From NCBI GenBank assembly GCA_027459665.1, contig DAIDHN010000019.1, forward strand, positions 1 through 63,612: 63,612 bases of DNA, written 5' to 3'. The DNA comes from Chthonomonadaceae bacterium (GTDB lineage: Bacteria; Armatimonadota; Chthonomonadetes; Chthonomonadales; Chthonomonadaceae). The notes beneath the pieces were generated by a model. The model did no database searches, was not told the DNA's origin, and worked only from the letters and a program-made list of their open reading frames with translations. The translations under genes were made by a program, and so were the position numbers. Shown in pieces: positions 38,345-45,625 of the stretch; position 1 is the stretch's first letter; each line of letters opens with the position of its first letter.

Positions 38345-38373
38345 TTGCACGAAACACAGGGATAGTGTATACT
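38345..38373 (+). promoter_or_regulatory. Promoter of the CRISPR array
   Basis: TTGCAC (38345-38350) and TATACT (38368-38373) are 17 bp apart. Transcription should start near 38380, about 20 bp before the first repeat at 38399. This agrees with the orientation deduced from the degenerate repeat at the far end. Confidence 0.75.
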
Positions 38374-38398
38374 ATGAATGTCTACTACTGATTGTGGG

Positions 38399-39159
38399 CT
38401 TTTAACCGCACCATTGTGGAATGGAAACGGGATGGCGGATAGCTCTGCGCGGAGCGAATGCACTTTTAACCGCACCATTGTGGAATGGAAACAATCTTAT
38501 TATACTACATATTGCAAACACTACAAAATCTTTTAACCGCACCATTGTGGAATGGAAACCTTCGCAGTCTCTGCCGAGCCCGGCCGGCAATATCAACTTT
38601 TAACCGCACCATTGTGGAATGGAAACTCGAGTTCCTTGATACGGAACTCAAGTTCTGCAATTGCTTTTAACCGCACCATTGTGGAATGGAAACTAGGCGG
38701 CACCGTGACGATTCCTCCCACACAGTGCACTTTTAACCGCACCATTGTGGAATGGAAACGCCTGCGCAGGGTATCAGGGCATGATATCAGGGTACTTTTA
38801 ACCGCACCATTGTGGAATGGAAACTCATCTTCGTAATCTACGACATACGGGTGTTTATGTCTTTTAACCGCACCATTGTGGAATGGAAACAGAAAGAATC
38901 CGACTGCTCCAAAGATTGACGCGCCCGCCTTTTAACCGCACCATTGTGGAATGGAAACCATCGAACATAAACGGCAGCCACTCAATCATCGAAACTTTTA
39001 ACCGCACCATTGTGGAATGGAAACGTGGTGGTGGTTGGTCAGGCAGTCAGTCAGGCAGGGACTTTTAACCGCACCATTGTGGAATGGAAACGCTCATCAG
39101 TGTCGGTTCGGGCTTTTCCGGTAGACTGGCTTTTGACCGCACCGATGCTCAAAATGCAA
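38399..39159 (+). CRISPR. CRISPR array: 11 identical 30-nt repeats, one degenerate repeat, 11 spacers
   Basis: The 30-nt repeat begins CTTTTAACCGCACC and ends TGTGGAATGGAAAC. Repeats start at 38399, 38463, 38530, 38597, 38664, 38730, 38795, 38861, 38929, 38995 and 39062, all identical. A final copy at 39130 matches only its first 14 bases with one change (CTTTTGACC...) and then diverges. Spacers are 34-38 nt long (34, 37, 37, 37, 37, 36, 35, 36, 38, 36, 37... ending with 38, measured between repeat starts less 30). The 3' ATGGAAAC would be the 8-nt crRNA handle after Cas6 cleavage. The leader lies at the left, so new spacers should enter next to 38429. Confidence 0.98.
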
Positions 39160-39282
39160 GATTCCGGCTCTAAAGCGGGAGCGCCTGCTGCACTGTGAGG
39201 TGAAGCGCGCAGGGCTTGCTCATGCATACCCGGCGGCTGGCGCAGCATGAAATACGAAGCATTGACTGCGTTTGTTTTTTGC

Positions 39283-39311
39283 TTGCCATTGGATGGCTCT
39301 GGTGTCATAAT
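39283..39311 (+). promoter_or_regulatory. Probable promoter of the DUF1015 gene
   Basis: TTGCCA (39283-39288) and CATAAT (39306-39311) are 17 bp apart, placing the start near 39318, about 62 bp before ATG 39380. The remainder of the interval 39160-39379 shows no gene. Confidence 0.55.
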
Positions 39312-39379
39312 GATACCTAAATGCCGGCCGCTCAATGCAGAGACGGCCAGCCGAAAAATACAAAGGAGCCGACCCACGA

Positions 39380-40702
39380 ATGGCAACTGTACTGCCGTTT
39401 GCAGCATTACACTACAATTCACAGGCTGTACCGCTTTCTGAGGTGATTGCACCTCCCTATGACGTGCTATCTTCTGCCGACCAGGATGCACTATATCAGA
39501 GACACCCTGCCAACATAGTGCGCCTGATTTTGAACCGGGAAACCCCGTACGACACCGACACCGCGAACCGCTATGCCAGAGCAGCAGAATTTCTTGCCCA
39601 GGCACGCGAGCAGAATGTGATAGTGCAGGATGATGCACCGGCATTTTATGAGTATCTGCAGCAGTTTCCGCATCCGCTTCACCCGGAACAGCAGGTGGTG
39701 CGCACCACGCTTTTTGTAGCCCTGCAGCTCGAACCCTATGAAAACGGAGTGGTGCTGCCGCATGAAGAGACCATTTCGAAAGCGAAAACCGACCGCCTCA
39801 ACCTGATGAGAGCCACCCATGCCAACCCCGAACCAATTTACGGCCTGTATCAAGACCTGGACAATTCGCTGGTGAAGCAGCTGCGCATGGCCCGCAAGAC
39901 AGCGCCCCCGCTGCTGGAAGCAGAGTACAGCGGGCCGGGAGCGGCAGGAACGGAACGCCACCTGCTCTATGCGCATCACAGCGCCGAAACAGTGGAGGCA
40001 GTGCAGAGGTTTTTTGAACAAAAACGCATCTGGATTGCCGACGGGCACCACCGGTATGAAACCGCCCTCAATTATCAGCGGGAGCAACGGGCAGCCCGCA
40101 GCGGTGCAGAAGGCGCACTGCCCTGCGACAGCATACTGATTGGCCTGAGCGCATTTGAAGAACCCGGCCTGGTGGTGCTGCCTACGCACCGCATGGTGAA
40201 AAACATTGCCCCTGCACTGCTGGAGGAAATGGAACAGAAGCTGGCGCAATGGTTTGATGTGCGGCATGTAACACACGAGGAAGCACGAGCCTGGATTGCA
40301 CAGCCATCGGCAGACAGCAGGCGGTTTGCCATACTGCGCAGTGCAGATGCGCTGGCGCTTACCCTGAAAACGCCGGCGCTGCCAAAAGAGATAGAGTGCG
40401 GTAATCAGCGGGAAGCATGGCGTGCGCTGGATGTGAGCATCTTGCAGATACTGGTGCTAGACAACACCCTGGGCATTGCCTGGCAGGAACTGGCGCATAC
40501 CCCGAATATTGGCTACACCCGCGACGATGCCGCAGCACAGGCAGCCGTGCAGGGCGGAGAATATCAGCTGGCCTGCCTGCTGCAAAACCCCGCCGTAACC
40601 GATATTCGTGAAGTAGCGGCAGATGGAGACAAAATGCCCCAGAAGTCCACCTACTTTTACCCCAAGCTCTACAGCGGTATTCTGCTGCGCACCCTGCAAT
40701 AG
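39380..40702 (+). CDS. DUF1015 family protein
   Basis: A 440-aa cytoplasmic protein of the DUF1015 (COG4198) family. Visible family features are the N-terminal 'LPFAALHYN', 'VIAPPYDVLS', 'HPANIVRLILNRE', 'HEETISKAKTDRLNLMRAT' and the central 'WIADGHHRYETALNY', all strongly conserved in the family. The last contains a His-rich GHHRYE that may bind metal or phosphate. The biochemical function of the family is not known to me; members often lie near serine metabolism genes, which are not present here. ATG 39380 has AAAGGAG about 12 nt upstream. A terminator follows. Confidence 0.9.
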   Translation: MATVLPFAALHYNSQAVPLSEVIAPPYDVLSSADQDALYQRHPANIVRLILNRETPYDTDTANRYARAAEFLAQAREQNVIVQDDAPAFYEYLQQFPHPLHPEQQVVRTTLFVALQLEPYENGVVLPHEETISKAKTDRLNLMRATHANPEPIYGLYQDLDNSLVKQLRMARKTAPPLLEAEYSGPGAAGTERHLLYAHHSAETVEAVQRFFEQKRIWIADGHHRYETALNYQREQRAARSGAEGALPCDSILIGLSAFEEPGLVVLPTHRMVKNIAPALLEEMEQKLAQWFDVRHVTHEEARAWIAQPSADSRRFAILRSADALALTLKTPALPKEIECGNQREAWRALDVSILQILVLDNTLGIAWQELAHTPNIGYTRDDAAAQAAVQGGEYQLACLLQNPAVTDIREVAADGDKMPQKSTYFYPKLYSGILLRTLQ

Positions 40703-40732
40703 CAGCCTGCGCCCCTTTGGCCAGAATGCAGA

Positions 40733-41293
40733 TTATGAAACAGGCGGCGCGGCATCATGCACAACCGCCTGTTTTTTTGCCAGGCTCGCTGCGTATTCGC
40801 TTTTGCTTCGGTAACGCTGCAGCCAGTCCGCTATCCCTGCTGCGCGCTCTGTTTCACCCATGCTGCTGTAGGCAAGCATGAGCAGATAGTGCGCCCTGCC
40901 ATCCTTATCGAACCCCATGTTGCCCATGCGGTGAAAGTTTTCGAGTATGTACACCGCATCTGCATACCGGTGCTGCTTCAGCTTGCCCTCACCCAGGGCG
41001 CGAAGTTTCTCAAACGTGGCCACCAGCCCGCGGCGTGAAGAGACAAGCAGGCCAAACAGTGCAGACATAAAGAGCAGTGCTGGCCAGAGTGAGTGCGCCA
41101 GATGCGCCGCGAAAGCAATGAGCGCTGCCGAAAGCAGGGTGAGCAGCAGGGTAAGCAGCATGCGGAGCCAGTATCCGGTGAAAACTTTCATCACCTCGCG
41201 CGGGGTTTCGGGCGCAGGGGTGACCTGCCCCGGTTTTATGCGCTGCGTACGTGGAGCAGACCGTTTTGGGGGTTTGTTTGCAGGGCGTTTCAC
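40733..41293 (-). CDS. Membrane-anchored TPR-like protein
   Basis: A 186-aa protein: a basic, Pro-rich N-terminus of about 40 residues, a membrane hairpin ('LRMLLTLLLTLLSAALIAFA' and 'SLWPALLFMSALFGLLV'), and a helical region that looks like one or two TPR units ('GKLKQHRYADAVYILENF', 'AHYLLMLAYSSMGETERAAG'). It overlaps btuC by 4 nt and is the last gene of the dacF-rluB-btuF-btuC operon. Function unknown. Its 3' end contains, on the opposite strand, the terminator of the converging DUF1015 gene. Confidence 0.8.
   Translation of the reverse strand: MKRPANKPPKRSAPRTQRIKPGQVTPAPETPREVMKVFTGYWLRMLLTLLLTLLSAALIAFAAHLAHSLWPALLFMSALFGLLVSSRRGLVATFEKLRALGEGKLKQHRYADAVYILENFHRMGNMGFDKDGRAHYLLMLAYSSMGETERAAGIADWLQRYRSKSEYAASLAKKQAVVHDAAPPVS
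40738..40778 (+). terminator. Rho-independent terminator of the DUF1015 gene, inside a convergent gene
   Basis: AAACAGGCGG (40738-40747) pairs with CCGCCTGTTT (40765-40774) and is followed by further T residues to 40778. It lies within the last 15 codons of the minus-strand gene that ends at 40733, so one sequence is both coding and terminator. Confidence 0.8.
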
Positions 41294-42384
41294 TGTGCAC
41301 GCTCCAGCCCGCGCATTTCACGGCGCATAAGCCCTATGTAGAGCGGAATGCCAAAGAGCGATGTGACCACGCCAACCTGCACATCGTGCAGCCACACCCT
41401 GGCAGTCCAGTCGGCCAGGCTAAGCAGCAGCGCTCCGATGAGCAGGGAAGCCGGCAGCAGCCCTCTGTGCTGCGGGCCAACCAGTTTCCTGGCGGCGTGC
41501 GGAGCCACAAACCCCACAAAGGCAATGATGCCTGCAACCGCAACCGCGGCTGCAGTAAGCAGAGAACCTGCCAGCAGTACGGTACGCCGAAATCGCTGGG
41601 CGTCTACCCCCAGGTGCAGGGCGGTTTCTTCCCCCAGAGCCATCATATCCATTTCTCCTGCCTTTTTCCAGAGCGCCCATACGCCGGGTACGCTGCATGC
41701 AGTCAGCACGCCCACCCGCCGCCAGCCCACCCCGGCAATGCTGCCGAACAGCGCCGCCATGATGTGCGCCTGCCGGTTTTCGCCCGCCCCCATGCCCAGC
41801 GTGATGATGAGGGGAATGAGCGACCAGAAAAACGCGCCTACCACCATTCCAGACAGCAGGAATGTATGCGGAGACGTGCGCCCCGATGCCCTTGCCAGAG
41901 CGTATACCAGCATGACAGTGAGCAGGCCGCAGACAAAAGCCGCCATCGGCTGTGCCATACCCTCCAGTGCGCCCGCTCCTCCCGCCATGATCACCACCAC
42001 AGACCCCAGCCCCGCACCCGAAGATACCCCCACGGTATACGGGTCGGCAAGCGGGTTCATGAGCAGGCTTTGAAACGCTGCTCCCACCAGGGCAAGCAGC
42101 CCACCTGTGAGCAGTGCGCCCACAGCACGTGGAACACGGATTTGCCACACAATGTTGTCTGCCCAGTGAATGGCAGGCGCGGGGGCCAGGTGCCCCGGAA
42201 GATGATAAAGCAGTACCTGCACCACCACCGCAGGAGTAATGATGCGCTGCACCATTGGTTCGCCAGTGGCAACATTCAGCACAAACACCGCTGCGAGCAG
42301 CAGGGCAAGCCCTGTGCAGATGCAGGTAGTGCGCCAGGCGCTGCGGTGTTCTGCAGCAGAGTTTTTCTGGTTGGTTTGAAACAT
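41290..42384 (-). CDS. btuC: FecCD-type ABC transporter permease (BtuC-like)
   Basis: A permease of the vitamin B12 / iron-siderophore importer family, about 364 aa with nine to ten membrane helices. Family signatures include 'RVPRAVGALLTGGLLALVGAAFQSLLMNPLADPYTVGVSSGAGLGSV' within residues about 85-130, 'LLSGMVVGAFFWSLIPL', 'GSIAGVGWRRVG', 'LGVDAQRFRR' and the coupling region 'GFVAPHAARKLVG'. ATG 42384 is preferred on length, although no ribosome-binding site is clear; TTG 42429 is an alternative. The gene follows btuF by 54 bp. No ATPase gene (btuD) is found nearby. Confidence 0.92.
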   Translation of the reverse strand: MFQTNQKNSAAEHRSAWRTTCICTGLALLLAAVFVLNVATGEPMVQRIITPAVVVQVLLYHLPGHLAPAPAIHWADNIVWQIRVPRAVGALLTGGLLALVGAAFQSLLMNPLADPYTVGVSSGAGLGSVVVIMAGGAGALEGMAQPMAAFVCGLLTVMLVYALARASGRTSPHTFLLSGMVVGAFFWSLIPLIITLGMGAGENRQAHIMAALFGSIAGVGWRRVGVLTACSVPGVWALWKKAGEMDMMALGEETALHLGVDAQRFRRTVLLAGSLLTAAAVAVAGIIAFVGFVAPHAARKLVGPQHRGLLPASLLIGALLLSLADWTARVWLHDVQVGVVTSLFGIPLYIGLMRREMRGLERAQ

Positions 42385-42438
42385 AGCGGCAGATGCATGC
42401 GAAACGCCCGCGCTTGCAGGGCTGGGCAATGCTGCTCG

Positions 42439-43374
42439 TTAGTGCGCCGGCTGGTTTTTTACATGTTTTGGGTGCAGATAGGCCGCCAGCCGCTGTATGG
42501 CGTCAGCCAGCCGGGGGCCGGGCACTTCGAGAGCAGGGTCGAAGTAGAAAGCGCGGTGTTCCACAGCAGGCACGCCGGTCGCCCAGCCGGGCAGATGTTC
42601 TGCCTGGGTCTGTGTAGCGGGATCGGCAATGATGATCTGCGGTCGAAGCGCTATGGCGGCTTCTGGAGAAAGAGTGCTGCCTGGGAGATTTACCGTCACC
42701 GCGTTTCTTCCGCCTGCAAGGCGCACCACGTTGTCTAGAAACATGCCGGGCGAGGTTGTGTAGATCGGGTTGACCGACCAGAGCAGCAGCACCGAGGGGC
42801 GCGGCAGCCCTGCTACCTCGCGGCCTGTTTTTTGTATACTGTTTTTCATTTGCGCAACCAGCGTCTCTGCGTTTTTAGTGTGCCCTGTTGCAGTGCCGAT
42901 CATCAGAATGCTGCGGTAAATGTCTGCCAGACTGCCTGTGTTTACCTGCATCAGCAGGATGCCTGCCTTTTGCAGACCGGGCAGAATGGTTTTGTTGTTT
43001 TGTGCATCGCAGATCACCAGGTCTGGGTTGGCGGCCAGAATGGGGGTAACATCTGCGCTCATGGCATTGAAGTGCGGCAGTTTTGTGCATTGCACGGGGT
43101 AGCTGTCTGCGCTGGAGTTCATTTTCAGCTGCTGCCCGGCTCCAATGGCATAGAGAATTTCGGTAATGGCCGGTTCGCCCGATACGATGCTTTTTACCGG
43201 GTGTGAGATAGATATTTTGCTGCCGGCGGCATCGGTGATTTGGCGCGGGTAGCCGCCTGCAGCGCCACCAGGCGGGGCAGGCGTTTGTGAAACCGCAGGG
43301 GCGGCATGATGCGCACCGCAGCCGCACAGTAACAGGAGTGCAGAGAGAAGCAGGAGCAGCGGTTTTTGTTTCAT
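42439..43374 (-). CDS. btuF: ABC transporter substrate-binding lipoprotein (BtuF/FecB family)
   Basis: A 311-aa substrate-binding protein that delivers cobalamin or an iron chelate to the adjacent permease. The N-terminus 'KPLLLLLSALLLLCGCG' is a lipoprotein signal with the acylated Cys in 'LCGC'. The mature part has 'SIVSGEPAITEILYAIGAGQQL', 'ILAANPDLVICDAQN' and 'SPEAAIALRPQIIIADPATQ', typical of class III binding proteins. Its start overlaps the rluB stop by 4 nt. The substrate cannot be decided from sequence; B12 is suggested by 'PAITEILYAIGAG' similarity only. Confidence 0.88.
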   Translation of the reverse strand: MKQKPLLLLLSALLLLCGCGAHHAAPAVSQTPAPPGGAAGGYPRQITDAAGSKISISHPVKSIVSGEPAITEILYAIGAGQQLKMNSSADSYPVQCTKLPHFNAMSADVTPILAANPDLVICDAQNNKTILPGLQKAGILLMQVNTGSLADIYRSILMIGTATGHTKNAETLVAQMKNSIQKTGREVAGLPRPSVLLLWSVNPIYTTSPGMFLDNVVRLAGGRNAVTVNLPGSTLSPEAAIALRPQIIIADPATQTQAEHLPGWATGVPAVEHRAFYFDPALEVPGPRLADAIQRLAAYLHPKHVKNQPAH

Positions 43375-44153
43375 TGGGAATGCTTTCCTCTGCGCGGCGG
43401 GAGCGGTTTCGGTTCTCCTGCCAGATTTTTCAGTTCCTCCACTTCCTGGGGGCGCAGCTTGCGCCAGGTGCCGGGGGCGAGCGAACCGAGGGTAAGGTTT
43501 CCGTATGATATGCGCACCAGATCGCGCACTGGGTGGCTTACTGCCTGCATCATGCGGCGGATTTGCCTGTTGCGGCCTTCTGTGAGGGTGATTTCAAGCA
43601 GTGTAGAGCGTGTTGCCTCATCATAATCGAGGTACTTCAGCCCGGCGGGCATCGTAGGTCCGTCATCAAGCATGACAGAGCCGGCAAGCCGTTCCGCCAC
43701 CCCGCGCCCCACAAACCCTGCCGCTCGCACCCGGTAAGTGCGCGGCACATGAAACCGGGGGTGGGTGAGCCGGTAGGCGAAATCGCCATCGTTTGTGAGC
43801 AGCAGCAGGCCCGCGGTATCGGCGTCCAGCCTGCCTACGGGATAGACTCGCGTACCGACCTGCTCTACGAGCGACATGACAGTGACCGGGGCGTGCGGGT
43901 CGGAGACTGTGGTGTGTACCCCTCTTGGCTTGTTGAGCATGAGGTAAACGTGGGCGACAGGCGTCGAGAGTGAAATACGGTCTCCATCTACGCAGACCAC
44001 ATCGTTTTGCGGGTCTATGCGCACGCCCTGTTCACGAATGATTTTGCCGTTAACGGAGATACGGCCCTGCGCTATCATCTCCTCGCAGGCCCGTCGTGAT
44101 GCGATTCCTGCGCCGGCGAGTACTTTTTGCAATCGAAGCAATTCTGATTCCAT
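43371..44153 (-). CDS. rluB: Ribosomal large-subunit pseudouridine synthase RluB family
   Basis: A 260-aa RsuA/RluB-family enzyme that isomerises a uridine in 23S (or 16S) rRNA. It has an N-terminal S4 RNA-binding domain ('RLQKVLAGAGIASRRACEEMI', reported as residues about 7-27), then the catalytic 'YPVGRLDADTAGLLLLTNDG' with the catalytic Asp in GRLD, and 'EGRNRQIRRMMQAVSHPVRDLVR'. The best start, ATG 44153, lies 104 nt inside the upstream dacF gene. No ribosome-binding site is visible, so translation probably depends on dacF translation. Confidence 0.93.
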   Translation of the reverse strand: MESELLRLQKVLAGAGIASRRACEEMIAQGRISVNGKIIREQGVRIDPQNDVVCVDGDRISLSTPVAHVYLMLNKPRGVHTTVSDPHAPVTVMSLVEQVGTRVYPVGRLDADTAGLLLLTNDGDFAYRLTHPRFHVPRTYRVRAAGFVGRGVAERLAGSVMLDDGPTMPAGLKYLDYDEATRSTLLEITLTEGRNRQIRRMMQAVSHPVRDLVRISYGNLTLGSLAPGTWRKLRPQEVEELKNLAGEPKPLPPRRGKHSQ

Positions 44154-45342
44154 AGAGTAAGCATACCAGAATCAGGGCTGCAGTGAGCAGCATTTTGACT
44201 GCAGACCTGAGAAATGATTTGCCGTGCGCTGCAGGGGGCGTTATGCGCGGCGCGTTCATGCCTGCCACCAGCGGCTCTTCGGCCAGCACCGTTCCACCTG
44301 CCGAGGCCTGCAGCGAGCCTACGGTTTCGCCCTTGCGTACCGGAGCCGACATTGGCTGAATCAGCGCGGTGAGTCGAACAGGATGCTCCCCCCTGGCCGG
44401 CACCAGCACCTTGAGCGATTTGAGCAGCAGGGCGGGGACGACTTTTGTGTTGGAAAGCCCCACATGTACGCTGCCTTCCACCATGCCGGCAGGGGCTGCC
44501 TCAATTTCCCTGAAGTGTGCAAAGCCCCAGTTCATCAGGGCCATGGTATCTTGTGCAAAGGGTCTGTCGTGCAGCACTACCGAGATCAAATGCACCCCAT
44601 TGCGCTCTGCCGACCCCACCAGGCAGTGCCCTGCAGCAATGGTCCAGCCGGTTTTGATTCCGTTTGCACCGGGGTATACGCCCACGAAATGGGTGTGGTT
44701 GCGCATGATTTCATCCAGTTTATCTACGGATCGGTGTATACGGGCGAATTTCAGGTCTACCACGTTGCGTATGCGCTGCACCTGCATTGCCGCTCTGCCA
44801 ATCATTGCCAGGTCTCGCGCGCAGGAATAGTGGTCTGGCGCGGGCAGGCCGTTTGGGTCTGCAAAGTGTGTATGCAGACATCCCATCTGTTTTGCGCGTT
44901 CATTCATCAGTTGCACAAATGCGGGCACGCTGCCTGCTGCCGCGTCTGCTGCTGCCACTGCTGCATCGTTGGCAGATCTGAGCAGCATGCCTCGCAGCAG
45001 GTCATGGGCAGAGAGTTTTTCTCCCAGTTTGAGGTGCATAGAGCATTCACCGGTATGCGCTGCATCTGCTCCGGCGGTAACAATAGTGTTTGGCGCTACT
45101 CTTTCACAGAAAAGAATGGCAGTCATCATTTTGGTGGTGCTGGCCATGGGCAGTTCCATGTCGGGGTTGTGCGCGTAGAGAATTTGCCCGGTGGCTGCGT
45201 TGATGAGAATGGCAGCTCGGGCATGCAGCAGCGGGGGTGGAGAGACGGAAGACAGTTTGGGCATGGAGCGTGACGGAGCGGCTAACAGTGCAATGCCTAC
45301 TGCCAAAGGGAGCCAGAAAAAAGGTGTGGTGCGAGATTTTAT
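44050..45342 (-). CDS. dacF: D-alanyl-D-alanine carboxypeptidase (DacF/PBP5 type), apparent ATA start
   Basis: A 430-aa penicillin-binding protein that trims the peptidoglycan pentapeptide. The serine-protease-like motifs are all present: SxxK 'ASTTK' at about residue 68, SxN 'SANDAA' at about 130, and KTG 'IKTGWT'. A PBP5-type C-terminal domain and a final membrane anchor ('MLLTAALILVCLLYGI') with a basic tail follow. The only usual start near the right place is TTG 45306, which truncates the signal peptide and lacks a ribosome-binding site. ATA 45342 has AGGAG 8 nt upstream and gives a complete signal (KSRTTPFFWLPLAVGIALLA). It overlaps rluB by 104 nt. Confidence 0.9.
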   Translation of the reverse strand: MKSRTTPFFWLPLAVGIALLAAPSRSMPKLSSVSPPPLLHARAAILINAATGQILYAHNPDMELPMASTTKMMTAILFCERVAPNTIVTAGADAAHTGECSMHLKLGEKLSAHDLLRGMLLRSANDAAVAAADAAAGSVPAFVQLMNERAKQMGCLHTHFADPNGLPAPDHYSCARDLAMIGRAAMQVQRIRNVVDLKFARIHRSVDKLDEIMRNHTHFVGVYPGANGIKTGWTIAAGHCLVGSAERNGVHLISVVLHDRPFAQDTMALMNWGFAHFREIEAAPAGMVEGSVHVGLSNTKVVPALLLKSLKVLVPARGEHPVRLTALIQPMSAPVRKGETVGSLQASAGGTVLAEEPLVAGMNAPRITPPAAHGKSFLRSAVKMLLTAALILVCLLYGIRIASIAKSTRRRRNRITTGLRGDDSAGPYLR

Positions 45343-45387
45343 GACATTTACTCCTGTACGCCCTGGGGCAGAATTTCAGGTGAGAGT

Positions 45388-45416
45388 ATTTTAGCAGGTA
45401 TTGCATAATCTGGCAA
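45388..45416 (-). promoter_or_regulatory. Promoter of the dacF-rluB-btuF-btuC operon
   Basis: On the minus strand TTGCCA (45416-45411) and TAAAAT (45393-45388) are 17 bp apart. The start would be near 45381, leaving a leader of about 39 nt that contains AGGAG before the ATA codon at 45342. Confidence 0.65.
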
Positions 45417-45500
45417 CAGCAGGGAGAGCCTTTTGCACTGATTTTGCGAATTTGCCGGGGTGTGCTGCAGTGATGAATTCTGTTTGACCGGTTTTTACCC

Positions 45501-45531
45501 TTGACTGAATTGAAAGCAGATGAGGTATAAT
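45501..45531 (+). promoter_or_regulatory. Promoter of tRNA-Gln
   Basis: TTGACT (45501-45506) and TATAAT (45526-45531) precede the tRNA by 12 bp. The spacer is 19 bp, longer than optimal, but no other candidate fits. Confidence 0.55.
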
Positions 45532-45543
45532 ACAAGCTGTCCT

Positions 45544-45615
45544 TGCCGGGTAGTGCAGCGGTAGCACAACTGACTCTGGATCAGTAGGTCGAGGGTTCGA
45601 ATCCTTCCCCGGCAG
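45544..45615 (+). tRNA. tRNA-Gln (anticodon CTG)
   Basis: The 72-nt cloverleaf has acceptor arms TGCCGGG and CCCGGCA, an anticodon stem ACTGA/TCAGT with loop CTCTGGA (anticodon CTG, reading CAG), a T arm GAGGG-TTCGAAT-CCTTC and discriminator G. The 3' CCA is not encoded. A short T run follows. The gene converges on the HEAT-repeat protein gene, 10 bp away. Confidence 0.96.
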
Positions 45616-45625
45616 CTTTTTCTCT

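Noticed and set aside
38421-39198. Overlapping short frames with the repeated peptide LTAPLWNGN / FNRTIVEWK
   Set aside because: They are translations of the CRISPR repeat; the array structure explains them completely.
41251-42738. 495-codon plus-strand frame opposite btuC
   Set aside because: Arg/His/Gln-rich shadow of a strongly supported permease gene.
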